In this document: positions 39,320 through 48,047 of the stretch, one piece after another | Layout of the letters: each line of letters begins with the position of its first letter | Position numbering within the stretch: the stretch's first letter is position 1 | DNA from: Bacteroidetes bacterium 47-18 | GTDB taxonomy: Bacteria; Bacteroidota; Bacteroidia; Chitinophagales; Chitinophagaceae | Assembly: GCA_001897155.1 (NCBI GenBank) | Contig: MKSF01000028.1 | Span: 1-64,000 of the forward strand | Direction: 5' to 3' | Length of the DNA: 64,000 nucleotides | The notes under the pieces: generated by a model | Told to the model about the DNA's origin: nothing | The model's input: only the letters and a program-made list of their open reading frames with translations | The model's database searches: none | Position numbers and translations under genes: made by a program

Positions 39320-39920
39320 ACCCCTTCGGGGTTGATTTTCTATAATCGTTTCACCCTTTCAGGGTTGTTGGATGCTTTTATAATCATTCCACCGCTTCGC
39401 GGTTATGTGGAACAAGCCCGTAGAGGTAGTTACTATTATAGGTATGCTTCGCGATCGTGCTAAATAAGCCCGCAGGGCTGATATTATTATAGAAATATGT
39501 GTATCATTATAAAAACCACGACGTGGTGACATTTTTTGTTGTTGATCATAATGGTGTCACCCCTTCGGGGTTGGTGTTCTATTTAAATGTGCTATAATTA
39601 TTTCACCCTTTCAGGGTTGGTTATGCTTTTTATAATCATTCCACCGTTTCGCGGTTGTGCCAAATAAGCCCGTAGGGCCGATATTATTATAGAAATATGT
39701 GTATCATTACAAGAACCACAACGTGGTGACATTTTTTGTTATTGATCATAATGGTGTCACCCCTTCGGGGTTGGTGTTCTATTTAATGTGCTATAATTAT
39801 TTCACCCTTTTAGGGTTGGGTGATGCTTTTCATAATCATTCCACCGCTTCGCGGTTGTGTCATACAAGCCCGTAGGGCTGGTACTATTATAGTATATCAT
39901 TATAAAAACCACAACGTGGT
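39320..39920. repeat. left mini-hairpin array, three units of five hairpins
   Basis: Three direct units contain hairpins A-E in fixed order, each a 5-bp stem with a 3-nt loop (13 nt). A is ACCCC/GGGGT (39320, 39559, 39759), B ACCCT/AGGGT (39353, 39605, 39804), C ACCGC/GCGGT (39391, 39643, 39843), D AGCCC/GGGCT (39467, 39667, 39867), E ACCAC/GTGGT (39515, 39715, 39908). A-C carry TTC-type loops on the plus strand, D and E the complement orientation. The A-to-A distances are 239 and 200. The first unit has an extra segment between C and D with a broken D copy. Confidence 0.9.
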
Positions 39921-40212
39921 GATATTTTGTTGCTGATTATGATTTGTCACATGTATTATTCATTTCTTTGGAATTAAGATAATTTTTTTAATAAATTTTA
40001 TTGATAATTAATTTTAGAAAAAAATATATATTTATAATATTAAATAATTTAAAAGAAAAGAAATATTGTCTATGATAGTTGTGGAAAATAATAATAGGAT
40101 TATACGATATGAAATAGTATTTATTAATGGGTGCCAATATTATATCTCTATACAGCACAGAAATCCCGAAGGGATGACAAGATTATAGCTATGAAAATCA
40201 TATTATTTAACC
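39921..40212. other. AT-rich spacer inside the hairpin region
   Basis: About 290 bases of very AT-rich sequence with no gene. It contains one extra mini-hairpin variant, ATCCC-GAA-GGGAT, at 40163-40175, in the orientation opposite to A. Confidence 0.6.
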
Positions 40213-40730
40213 CAACCCCGAAGGGGTGATATAAACACCAAGAATATGGCGGGTACATTTTCACAAATTTATATCCAATATGTTTTTGCTGTAAAAAACA
40301 GACAAAACCTATTAAGCCAGTCCTGGAGAGCAGAAGTGTTCAAATACATTGCAGGTATTATTAAAGGTAAAAATCAAAAGCCTATTATTGTGAATGGTGT
40401 TGCAGACCACGTTCATGTATTTGTAGGTTTAAAGCCTTCTATGAGCATTGCGGACCTGGTAAGGGACATTAAAAATAATTCATCCAATTATATTAACGCA
40501 CAAAAATGGGTACGGGGGAAATTTTCCTGGCAGGAGGGATATGGAGCCTTTTCTTATGCGCATTCCCAGATAGAGGATGTATATCAATATATAGCGAATC
40601 AGGAGGAGCATCACAGAAAGAAAACCTTTAAAGAAGAATATCTTGAATTTTTACGCAGGTTTGAGATTGATTATAATGACCAGTATTTATTTGATTGGAT
40701 AGATTAAATGATATCACCCCTTCGGGGTTG
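40213..40730 (+). mobile_element. RAYT unit bracketed by perfect 20-bp inverted repeats
   Basis: The 20 bases at 40213-40232 are the exact reverse complement of those at 40711-40730; both include hairpin A (ACCCC-TTC-GGGGT). The 518-bp unit holds only the transposase gene. The left copy is inverted relative to all other A hairpins, while the right copy also serves as the first hairpin of the right array. Confidence 0.8.
40246..40707 (+). CDS. IS200/IS605-type Y1 transposase, REP-associated (RAYT-like)
   Basis: 153 aa, the usual size of a Y1 HUH transposase. The HUH motif is in ADHVHVFVGL (His55 and His57), and the catalytic Tyr is expected at 115 (or 113) in DVYQYIANQEEHHRKKTF. FSYAHSQIEDVYQYI and the N-terminal IQYVFAVKNRQ are typical of the family. 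Y1 enzymes cut single-stranded DNA at hairpin ends. The gene lies between mini-hairpin arrays, as RAYTs do next to REP elements. No accessory TnpB gene is present. The frame is intact, so it may be active. Confidence 0.92.
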   Translation: MAGTFSQIYIQYVFAVKNRQNLLSQSWRAEVFKYIAGIIKGKNQKPIIVNGVADHVHVFVGLKPSMSIADLVRDIKNNSSNYINAQKWVRGKFSWQEGYGAFSYAHSQIEDVYQYIANQEEHHRKKTFKEEYLEFLRRFEIDYNDQYLFDWID

Positions 40731-41275
40731 ATGGCATATTTAAATGTGCTATAATTATTTCACCCTTTCAGGGTTGGTTGATGGTTTTATAATCATTCCA
40801 CCGCTTCGCGGTTATGTGAAATAAGCCAGGATGGCTAATAGATATGGGTATCGTTACCAGAACCATGATGTAGTGACATTTTTTGTTATTGATTATAATG
40901 TGTCACCCCCTTCGGGGTTGATGGCATATTTAAATGTGCTATAATTATTTCACCCTTTCAGGGTTAGGTAGATGCTTTATTCTTATCATCATTCCACCGC
41001 TTTGCGGTTATGTGAAATAAGCCAGGATGGCTAATAGATATGAGTATCGTTACCAGAACCATGATGTAGTGACATTTTTTGTTATTGATTATAATGTGTC
41101 ACCCCCTTCGGGGTTGATGTAATGTTGAATGTATTTTTATAGTCATTGTACCCTTTCAGGGTTTGTGGATGGTTTATTCTTAATCATTCACCTCTTTGTG
41201 GTTGTGTTATAGAAGCCCGAAGGGCTGGTATGATTATAGAAATATGTGTATTATTTTATAAAACCACGACGTGGT
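40716..41275. repeat. right mini-hairpin array, three units of five hairpins
   Basis: Same order A-E as the left array: A at 40716, 40905 and 41101; B at 40762, 40952 and 41150; C at 40800, 40996 and 41190; D at 40824, 41020 and 41214; E at 40862, 41058 and 41263. A-to-A distances are 189 and 196. The first two units have the compensated D stem AGCCA/TGGCT and a weakened E; the third keeps AGCCC/GGGCT and ACCAC/GTGGT. A in units 5 and 6 has one extra C. No gene is seen in 40708-41418 besides the array and the terminator at 41362. Confidence 0.9.
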
Positions 41276-41361
41276 GACATTTTTGCCGATATTGATTTCT
41301 AAACGTTACCTTTCTATATGGTCATTCTTTTGTAACGATAATTCCCTTATACGCTCAATAA

Positions 41362-41390
41362 AAAGCCTCCGCAATTATTGCGGAGGCTTT
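41362..41390 (-). terminator. terminator of the M16 protease gene
   Basis: A 13-bp perfect stem (41362-41374 with 41378-41390) with a TTA loop, just downstream of the minus-strand stop. Confidence 0.85.
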
Positions 41391-41418
41391 AAAGAAATAT
41401 ACCGGATGATAATACGGT

Positions 41419-44352
41419 TTAATAACCGAAGATCTCCTCAAGGCTCAATATCTTTACTTCACCCAGTTTCCTGGCGCTTTCCATATCAAACTTATCCTGG
41501 TTGGCCACAATACAATAGGTATATGGCTTACCGCTGAATTCATTTTTATGGAACGTGCTGATATCGTTGAATGTCAGGCTGGGGATAGTGTTGTAGATAT
41601 CTTTGCGGATATCGAAATCCCTGCCTAATTTTTTAGCACTCAGGTAGCTGAAGATAATACCTTCCTGCGTGGTACGCTGGGTAGCCAGTGATTTTCTCAG
41701 GCTTTCCTTGGCTGTATTGAGCGCTTTTTCAGACTGCGGTAATGTCGTTAATAATTCATTCATCGCAGCAACGGATTCATTGAACTTGTCGGCCTGTGTA
41801 CCTACATAGGCAGTGATCGTATTCCTGTAGTCCTTGTTGCTGGGCGTGCTGAAGAATGCGTAAGTGGAATAAGCCAGCGCTTTGGTCTCCCTGATGGTCT
41901 GGAATACTACGGAGCCCATGCCGCCGCCGAAATATTCATTGAATAAATAGATCCTGGGCAGTAATTTGGCATCATATAGCTCACTGTTCCTGACCCACCT
42001 GATATCAGCCTGAACCATATCGTAATTGGCAAATAATACAGATGTCCTGTTCTGGGGAACCTGGGTGTACCTGATATTGTTTTTGATAGGCTGCAGGCCG
42101 TCGCTTGGATAAGGATGCGCTTTGATGACCTGTGTAGCCACGGTCCTGATATCTTTAGGGCCGTAATACAATATCTGGTGCTCTTTGTTGAGCAGAGCGG
42201 TAATTGCGTTGATCAGGTCCTGCGCTTTCAGGTTTTTCAGCTCTTCATTGGTCAGCACATTGTTATAAGGATTTTTAGCTCCGTATAAAGCATAGTTCTG
42301 TACACCGCTCATGATGGCGTTCTTGTTCTTCTTGTTGTTGACCCTTGCCTGCATCAGGCGTGCTTTATAGGCATTGAGGGCATCTTCGTCCGCCAGCGCG
42401 GTCCTCAGCATTTTTTCAACCAGCGCCACTGTGGCGTCAAAGTTTTCGTACAGGCCGTCAATGCTGATCCTGGTGTTTTCAGCGCCTACGTTGATGCTGA
42501 AAGAAGCTGCCAGCGCATACATCTTTTCACTGAACTCGGAAGCGCTCATATCCCTGGTGCCAACGTAATTGATGTAATCTGCGGCGAGCGAAAGCATCTT
42601 ATTGTCCCAGCTACCTGTTTCAAAGTTGTAGTAGAGGCGGAACAGGTCATTATCCTTATTTTCAACGCTCAGGAATTCATAGCCCCCTTGTTTGTGGCGG
42701 GTCATATCGGTATTGTAATCCAGCCATTTCGGCGCAATGGTATTTTCCGGGATGTTCTTAACGCTTCTGGAAAAGTCAGATTCCGATTCGGTATTGATCT
42801 TTAATGGAGTGATGCTTGGTTTATCTACCTTGGTGATATTCTTATCGGTGCCCTGGCGTTTATATACCGCTACATAGTTATTGCCGAAATATTTATTGGC
42901 AAAGGCCATGATGTCTTTCTTCGTGATCCGGGAAAGTATCTGTGTATAATTCACGCGGTCCGCCCAGTCTTCTTCAGAGGTAAAGCAACTCACCAGGTTA
43001 CTTGCGGTAGCACTGTAATTCTCGTAAGTCTCTATCATGCTTTTCTTCTCGTTGTTGACGATAGCCTGTAGCAGCTCATCGGAGAATGCGCCTTTTTTCA
43101 GCTTCTCTATTTCGCCCAGCATCAGGTTTTTCACATCATCCAGGGATTGTCCTTCTACCGGACGACCCTGCAGGATCAGCATGCTGTAATCTTTGAGCGT
43201 ATAAGCAAAGGCGTAGGCGCCCAGCAATTTCTGGTCCAGTACCAGGTTCAGGTCCATCAGGCCGGCAGAGCCGTTGGTCAGTATCTTGCCTACCAGCTCC
43301 AGTATCTTGGCATCGGGATGGCTGACGCCCGGTAATCGGTAGCCTATCATGATATTCTCCGCTTCAGGGCCGGTAACATCAACATTGACAGGGGATGTAA
43401 TGGGCGCTTCCGGCTGGAAAGTGTACGGCTTGACCGTTTTGGAGGTCATATAGCCGAAGTCCTTGTCGATCTGCCTGATCACTTCATCAGGGTTGAAGTC
43501 TCCCACCATGATGATACCCATATTATTGGGTACATAATAATTCTGGAAATACCTGCGGATCTCTATCAGGGAAGGATTCTTCAGGTGCTCTACGGTACCG
43601 ATGGTAGTTTGCAGGCCGTAATTGTGCTTTTTGAACAGGTTGGCGGTCATGGCTTCAAACTGCTTGCTGCCATCCCTGTCCATGCTCATGTTCTTCTCTT
43701 CGTACACCGCTTCCAGCTCCGTATGGAAGATCCTCAGGATCGGGTTACGGAAACGTTCTGCCTGTACGGCAAGATATTTATTGATGGCATTGGAAGGCAC
43801 ATCTTCGGTGTAGACCGTTTCTTCAAAGGAGGTCCAGGCATTGGTGCCCTTTGCGCCCATGGTGGTCATCATCTTATCGTATTCGTTGGGAATGGCATAT
43901 TGAACGGCCACGCCCGAAACGCTGTCGATCTGCCTGTAGATAGCCTTTCTTTTGGCTTCGTCCTTTGTTTTATTGTATTGCTCATAAAGCCCGTCAATGG
44001 CATCCAGCAGCGGCTTTTCCTTTGCCCAGTCGGCCGAGCCGAATTTGTCCGTGCCTTTGAACAGCATATGCTCCAGGTAGTGCGCCAGTCCCGTATTGGT
44101 AGCGGGGTCAGTTTTGCTGCCCGCCTTTACAGCGATGTAGGTCTGTACACGGGGCTCTTTCTCATTCTTGCTTAAAATGACGGTCAGGCCGTTCTTCAAG
44201 GTATAGAAGCGGGAATTGGTAGGATCGTTGGGAAGATACTTATAGGAATATCCGCCTGAGGTTCCTTGTTTCCAGTCACCCTGCTGCGCTGCGGCATACC
44301 ATGGCAGCAGTGCAACGATGACCAGGGCTTTGAATAAATTTCTGATATTCAT
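41419..44352 (-). CDS. M16 family zinc protease, exported, two-domain
   Basis: 977 aa from the ATG at 44352, chosen because it opens a signal peptide (MNIRNLFKALVIVALLPWYAAAQ); the longer frame runs into the region upstream of the azurin gene. The first M16 domain carries the inverted zinc motif HYLEH (His91, Glu94, His95), with the third ligand expected at the EAVYEEKNM helix. Two inactive M16-like C-terminal domains follow (with PVNVDVTGPEAENIMIGYRLPG and RETKALAYSTYAFFSTPS). It likely degrades peptides in the periplasm or outer envelope. Divergent from the azurin-like gene. Confidence 0.92.
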   Translation of the reverse strand: MNIRNLFKALVIVALLPWYAAAQQGDWKQGTSGGYSYKYLPNDPTNSRFYTLKNGLTVILSKNEKEPRVQTYIAVKAGSKTDPATNTGLAHYLEHMLFKGTDKFGSADWAKEKPLLDAIDGLYEQYNKTKDEAKRKAIYRQIDSVSGVAVQYAIPNEYDKMMTTMGAKGTNAWTSFEETVYTEDVPSNAINKYLAVQAERFRNPILRIFHTELEAVYEEKNMSMDRDGSKQFEAMTANLFKKHNYGLQTTIGTVEHLKNPSLIEIRRYFQNYYVPNNMGIIMVGDFNPDEVIRQIDKDFGYMTSKTVKPYTFQPEAPITSPVNVDVTGPEAENIMIGYRLPGVSHPDAKILELVGKILTNGSAGLMDLNLVLDQKLLGAYAFAYTLKDYSMLILQGRPVEGQSLDDVKNLMLGEIEKLKKGAFSDELLQAIVNNEKKSMIETYENYSATASNLVSCFTSEEDWADRVNYTQILSRITKKDIMAFANKYFGNNYVAVYKRQGTDKNITKVDKPSITPLKINTESESDFSRSVKNIPENTIAPKWLDYNTDMTRHKQGGYEFLSVENKDNDLFRLYYNFETGSWDNKMLSLAADYINYVGTRDMSASEFSEKMYALAASFSINVGAENTRISIDGLYENFDATVALVEKMLRTALADEDALNAYKARLMQARVNNKKNKNAIMSGVQNYALYGAKNPYNNVLTNEELKNLKAQDLINAITALLNKEHQILYYGPKDIRTVATQVIKAHPYPSDGLQPIKNNIRYTQVPQNRTSVLFANYDMVQADIRWVRNSELYDAKLLPRIYLFNEYFGGGMGSVVFQTIRETKALAYSTYAFFSTPSNKDYRNTITAYVGTQADKFNESVAAMNELLTTLPQSEKALNTAKESLRKSLATQRTTQEGIIFSYLSAKKLGRDFDIRKDIYNTIPSLTFNDISTFHKNEFSGKPYTYCIVANQDKFDMESARKLGEVKILSLEEIFGY

Positions 44353-44477
44353 TTTTGAATTGTTTTTATAATACACGAAAATAACGCTTTTCGTGGTGTT
44401 GAATTGTAAATTATTTATTATTCGTATCGCGTGTTCCGCTTTTGGTCGTAATTTTACCTCAACCATAATTTTTTCAA

Positions 44478-44993
44478 ATGAAACAAAGTGTTTTAATTTT
44501 CGCGATCTCCTGCCTGCTGGCCTCCTGCGGCAGTAATGACTCTGCCGACCATCAGCATGCTGCGGCCCAGACAAGCAATGTTAATAAGGCAGTGCTGGAA
44601 GCGGACATAACGGATGGCAGGCAGGTAGTGGTGCTGCTGGCTGATGATAATATGAAATTTAACGCTAAGGAGGTGAAAGTAAAAGCGGGTATGCCGGTGG
44701 AGCTGACACTGAAGCATACGGGCAAGGCGCCGAAAGCGACTATGGGACATAATGTGGTCATTCTCCGGCCGGATGTGGTGGTATCTGATTTCGTGGAGCG
44801 TGCCAATGCAGCGGCTGCAACCGATTACATACCCGAAGAGCTTACCGGCCAGATCGTAGTGCACACCAGGATGCTGGGTGGTGGTGAGAGCGATACTCAG
44901 ACCTTTACATTTGAAAAGCCTGGCACTTATACGTTCCTGTGTACCTTTCCCGGTCATTCCATGATCATGAAAGGTAAATTTGTGGTGGAATAG
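44478..44993 (+). CDS. azurin-like cupredoxin lipoprotein
   Basis: 171 aa with a lipoprotein signal (MKQSVLIFAISCLLASCGS, Cys at 17). The cupredoxin domain (about 45-171) has the azurin type-1 copper ligands His91 (MGHNVV), Cys155, His160 and Met164 (FLCTFPGHSMIMKG), with the usual +5 and +9 spacing from Cys. It probably carries electrons in the periplasm or on the outer membrane to a cytochrome oxidase or peroxidase; the partner is not visible. It precedes the GT39 gene, which has its own -7 box. Confidence 0.9.
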   Translation: MKQSVLIFAISCLLASCGSNDSADHQHAAAQTSNVNKAVLEADITDGRQVVVLLADDNMKFNAKEVKVKAGMPVELTLKHTGKAPKATMGHNVVILRPDVVVSDFVERANAAAATDYIPEELTGQIVVHTRMLGGGESDTQTFTFEKPGTYTFLCTFPGHSMIMKGKFVVE

Positions 44994-45022
44994 GGCTTAA
45001 TGGACCGGATTGACTTTTTTTG

Positions 45023-45030
45023 TAATTTTG
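45023..45030 (+). promoter_or_regulatory. -7 promoter element (TAATTTTG) before the GT39 gene
   Basis: Exact TAnnTTTG match 27 bases before the ATG at 45057. It lies inside the longer in-frame extension, which argues for the shorter start. Confidence 0.4.
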
Positions 45031-45056
45031 AACAGGTTCCTAACAATCTCCCCCTG

Positions 45057-46526
45057 ATGACATTTCTTAAAAGGCATACCGGTATCATACTGGTATTATG
45101 CTTGGGCTTTATATTGAGAATAGGATCAATCTTGGTTGATCCTTTTTTGCATTCATGGGATGAGCGCTTTCACGCGCTGGTAGCCAGGAATATGATGGAT
45201 GACCCCTGGGTGCCAATGCTGAAGAAGATGATCTATGCCGATTATAATCCTTACGAGTGGTGCTGTAATCATATCTGGCTGCATAAGCCGCCGCTCTTCA
45301 TGTGGCAGATGGCGCTCAGTATGAAAATATTTGGTGTATCTGAATGGGCCATGAGACTGCCCAGCGCGCTTATGGGCACCGTTATGATACTGATGCTTTA
45401 CCGGATAGCAATATTGGTTACCGGGAAAAAGCGTATTGCCCTGTGGGCCGCGCTGTTACTGGCGCTGTCCAATTTTCACCTGTATATGATCGCCGGCATA
45501 CGCGGTATGGACCATAATGATGTGGCTCATGGATTTTACATACTGGTAGGTTTCTGGGCCTATGCCGAATACCAGCGGCAGCACAAATGGTATTGGGCCG
45601 TACTGGCCGGAATCTTCGCAGGCGCGGCGATCCTGGTGAAATGGCTGACCGGTCTCCTGGTATTTTTAGGGTGGGGCATACAGATAGCTGTCTCTTTTAT
45701 CAGAAAGGAGCAGAAAAGACCGCCGCCGTTTCATTTCCTTCTTGCATTGATAGTATGCTGTATCATATTTCTCCCCTGGCAATGGTATATCCTGACTGCC
45801 TTTCCCGACCTGGCACGTTATGAATATGAATTTAACAGGCGGCACATTACCGAGGTGCTGGAGAACAATGGCGGAGGTATCTGGTATTATGTAGAGGCAT
45901 TTCCGTTCCTGCTGGGCAGCGGGATGGTGCTGCTGCTGATCCCGGGCATATGGGTATTGTATAAGGACAAGACGGCCGACAGGACGCTTTTAAACTTCTT
46001 TTTGATAGCGATAGGCTTTGTATTCGCTTTTTTCTCCTTCGTGGTACAGACAAAAGTGATGACCTATTTATTCATCATAGTTCCCCCGGCGCTGATATTC
46101 ATGGCGTCAGGGTATGACCTGATACGGCAAAAGATACCGGTCCGCTGGGGAAGATATGCGCTGGCGGTGACTGTCGTGCTGCTTACGCTCAATCCTTTCA
46201 GGATCGCCGGCTATGTATCGGACGAGAATGTCTTGCGCCGGCAGCGTATTGCCAACGCCGGGATTTACAGGAACCTGTCGGCAACATTGCCCCCGGATAC
46301 GCGGATCGTTATGAACGTCAATTCGTACGAAGATGTAGATGTGATGTTCTACAATAACCATATTACAGCCTACCACTGGCACCTGGACAGGGCAACGCTG
46401 GACAGGCTGGCAGAGCAGAAGATCCGCATTGCGGTTTTTGAGAATCATGGCAATTACCGCTTGCCGGATTATGTTTTTAACTATCCTTATTTGTATATTA
46501 TTAAAAAGCAGTTGTATAGCTACTGA
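45057..46526 (+). CDS. family 39 glycosyltransferase (ArnT/PMT-like)
   Basis: 489 aa from the ATG at 45057 (MTFLKRHTGIILVLCL). About 10-12 membrane helices; the first periplasmic loop has the GT-C acidic motif SWDERFHALVARNM. HKPPLFMWQMALSMKIFGVSEWAMRLPSALMG is characteristic of GT39/ArnT-type transferases that use polyprenyl-phosphate sugars. A short periplasmic C-terminal domain follows. Acceptor unknown: lipid A, protein or another envelope molecule. Confidence 0.92.
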   Translation: MTFLKRHTGIILVLCLGFILRIGSILVDPFLHSWDERFHALVARNMMDDPWVPMLKKMIYADYNPYEWCCNHIWLHKPPLFMWQMALSMKIFGVSEWAMRLPSALMGTVMILMLYRIAILVTGKKRIALWAALLLALSNFHLYMIAGIRGMDHNDVAHGFYILVGFWAYAEYQRQHKWYWAVLAGIFAGAAILVKWLTGLLVFLGWGIQIAVSFIRKEQKRPPPFHFLLALIVCCIIFLPWQWYILTAFPDLARYEYEFNRRHITEVLENNGGGIWYYVEAFPFLLGSGMVLLLIPGIWVLYKDKTADRTLLNFFLIAIGFVFAFFSFVVQTKVMTYLFIIVPPALIFMASGYDLIRQKIPVRWGRYALAVTVVLLTLNPFRIAGYVSDENVLRRQRIANAGIYRNLSATLPPDTRIVMNVNSYEDVDVMFYNNHITAYHWHLDRATLDRLAEQKIRIAVFENHGNYRLPDYVFNYPYLYIIKKQLYSY

Positions 46527-46625
46527 TCCCGTTTATGGGCGCTGCCGTTCCCGGATATTAACAGGTTTATATTTTACCACGCCAAACATTTGGATTAAAT
46601 TCGCAAGGTTATTTTCAAAGAAGCT

Positions 46626-48023
46626 ATGACACTAATAAAATCGATTTCAGGAATCAGGGGAACAATCGGGGGAGCTCCGGATAAGGGGCTGACACCTGTG
46701 GATATAGTAAAATATACCAGCGCATTTGCCGGTATATTGCTCAAGGATACGACCCACCCTAATAAAACGGTGGTAATAGGCAGGGACGGCCGTATCTCGG
46801 GAGAAATGGTACGTAACCTGGTAGTAGCTACCCTCCAGGGTATGGGTATGGATGTGGTGGACCTGGGCTTAAGCACGACACCCTCTGTAGAAATGGCGGT
46901 TAAATTTAAAGAAGCGCTGGGCGGTATTATTCTCACTGCCAGCCATAATCCCAAGGAATGGAACGCGCTGAAGCTGCTGAACAAGGATGGTGAATTTATC
47001 AGTGCCGAAACAGGGCAGGAGCTGCTTGCTGCTGGTGCTGCCGGTGATTTTGAATATGCGTCCGTCAATAACCTCGGAACGGTCACTGTTGCTGCCGATG
47101 AATTGCACCAGCTTCACATAGATGCTATATTGAACCACCCGCTGGTGGATACGGAAGCGATCGCGAAGCGTAATTTTAAGATCGTAGTGGACGGCATCAA
47201 CTCTACCGGCGCTGTTTTTGTCCCTATGCTGCTGAAAGCATTGGGCGTAGAGCATATTACGGTTATCAACGGCGAGGTCAACGGCAGGTTCGCGCACAAT
47301 CCCGAGCCTCTCCCTGAGCACCTGAGAGAGCTCTGCAGCACCGTGGAAAAGAATAATGCCGACCTGGGTATAGCGGTGGATCCTGATGTGGACAGGCTGT
47401 GCTTTGTCAATGAGGATGGCTCCCTTTTCGGTGAGGAATATACGCTGGTGGCGGTAGCGGATTATGTCCTGAGCCATACGCCCGGTAATACGGTAAGCAA
47501 TATGTCCTCTACCCGTGCGCTCAAGGATATTACCGTGAAGCATGGAGGGACCTATTACCCCAGCGCGGTGGGAGAGGTCAACGTGGTCAGGAAAATGAAA
47601 GAGGTGAATGCCGTGATAGGCGGGGAAGGCAATGGCGGTATTATCGATCCGCAGCTGCATTACGGCAGGGATGCCCTGGCAGGTATTGCGCTGTTCCTGA
47701 CCCATCTTGCGAAATTCGGGAAGCCTATTTCCAGCCTGCGGAGCAAATATCCCAACTATTATATTTCAAAGAACAAAATAGAACTGAACGAAAAAATAAA
47801 TGTGCCGGAAGTCTTTAACGCTATAAAGGAGCAATATAAAAAACATCCCATCAATACCGAGGACGGGCTGAAGATCGAATTTGAGAATGACTGGGTGCAT
47901 TTAAGGACTTCCAATACAGAGCCGATCATACGGATCTATTCCGAGAGCAACAGCATCACTACTGCAGATAATATTGCCAAAAAAATGATCTCTGATATCA
48001 ATGAAATCATCAAATCTTTATAA
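46626..48023 (+). CDS. glmM: phosphoglucosamine mutase (phosphohexomutase family)
   Basis: 465 aa. The catalytic serine is Ser106 in TASHNPKEWNALKLL, the metal loop is DPDVDRLCF, the sugar-binding loop is GGEGNGG followed by LHYGRDAL, and the phosphate-binding loop is RTSNTEPIIRIYSES. It most likely makes glucosamine-1-phosphate from glucosamine-6-phosphate for UDP-GlcNAc. The GEGNGG loop is the Bacteroidota and archaeal-like form; a dual phosphomannomutase role cannot be excluded. It lies 24 bases before asd. Confidence 0.88.
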   Translation: MTLIKSISGIRGTIGGAPDKGLTPVDIVKYTSAFAGILLKDTTHPNKTVVIGRDGRISGEMVRNLVVATLQGMGMDVVDLGLSTTPSVEMAVKFKEALGGIILTASHNPKEWNALKLLNKDGEFISAETGQELLAAGAAGDFEYASVNNLGTVTVAADELHQLHIDAILNHPLVDTEAIAKRNFKIVVDGINSTGAVFVPMLLKALGVEHITVINGEVNGRFAHNPEPLPEHLRELCSTVEKNNADLGIAVDPDVDRLCFVNEDGSLFGEEYTLVAVADYVLSHTPGNTVSNMSSTRALKDITVKHGGTYYPSAVGEVNVVRKMKEVNAVIGGEGNGGIIDPQLHYGRDALAGIALFLTHLAKFGKPISSLRSKYPNYYISKNKIELNEKINVPEVFNAIKEQYKKHPINTEDGLKIEFENDWVHLRTSNTEPIIRIYSESNSITTADNIAKKMISDINEIIKSL

Positions 48024-48047
48024 ACCATTTAATTTTTAAGATACCTT

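Noticed and set aside
39320-41275. Possible CRISPR array
   Set aside because: Repeats are short hairpins of five types with variable spacing and the intervening sequence is itself repeated, so there are no unique spacers. No cas genes.
44353-44574. Longer M16 protease frame into the divergent azurin region
   Set aside because: The added segment overlaps the start of the azurin-like gene on the other strand and has no signal-peptide character; the ATG at 44352 does.
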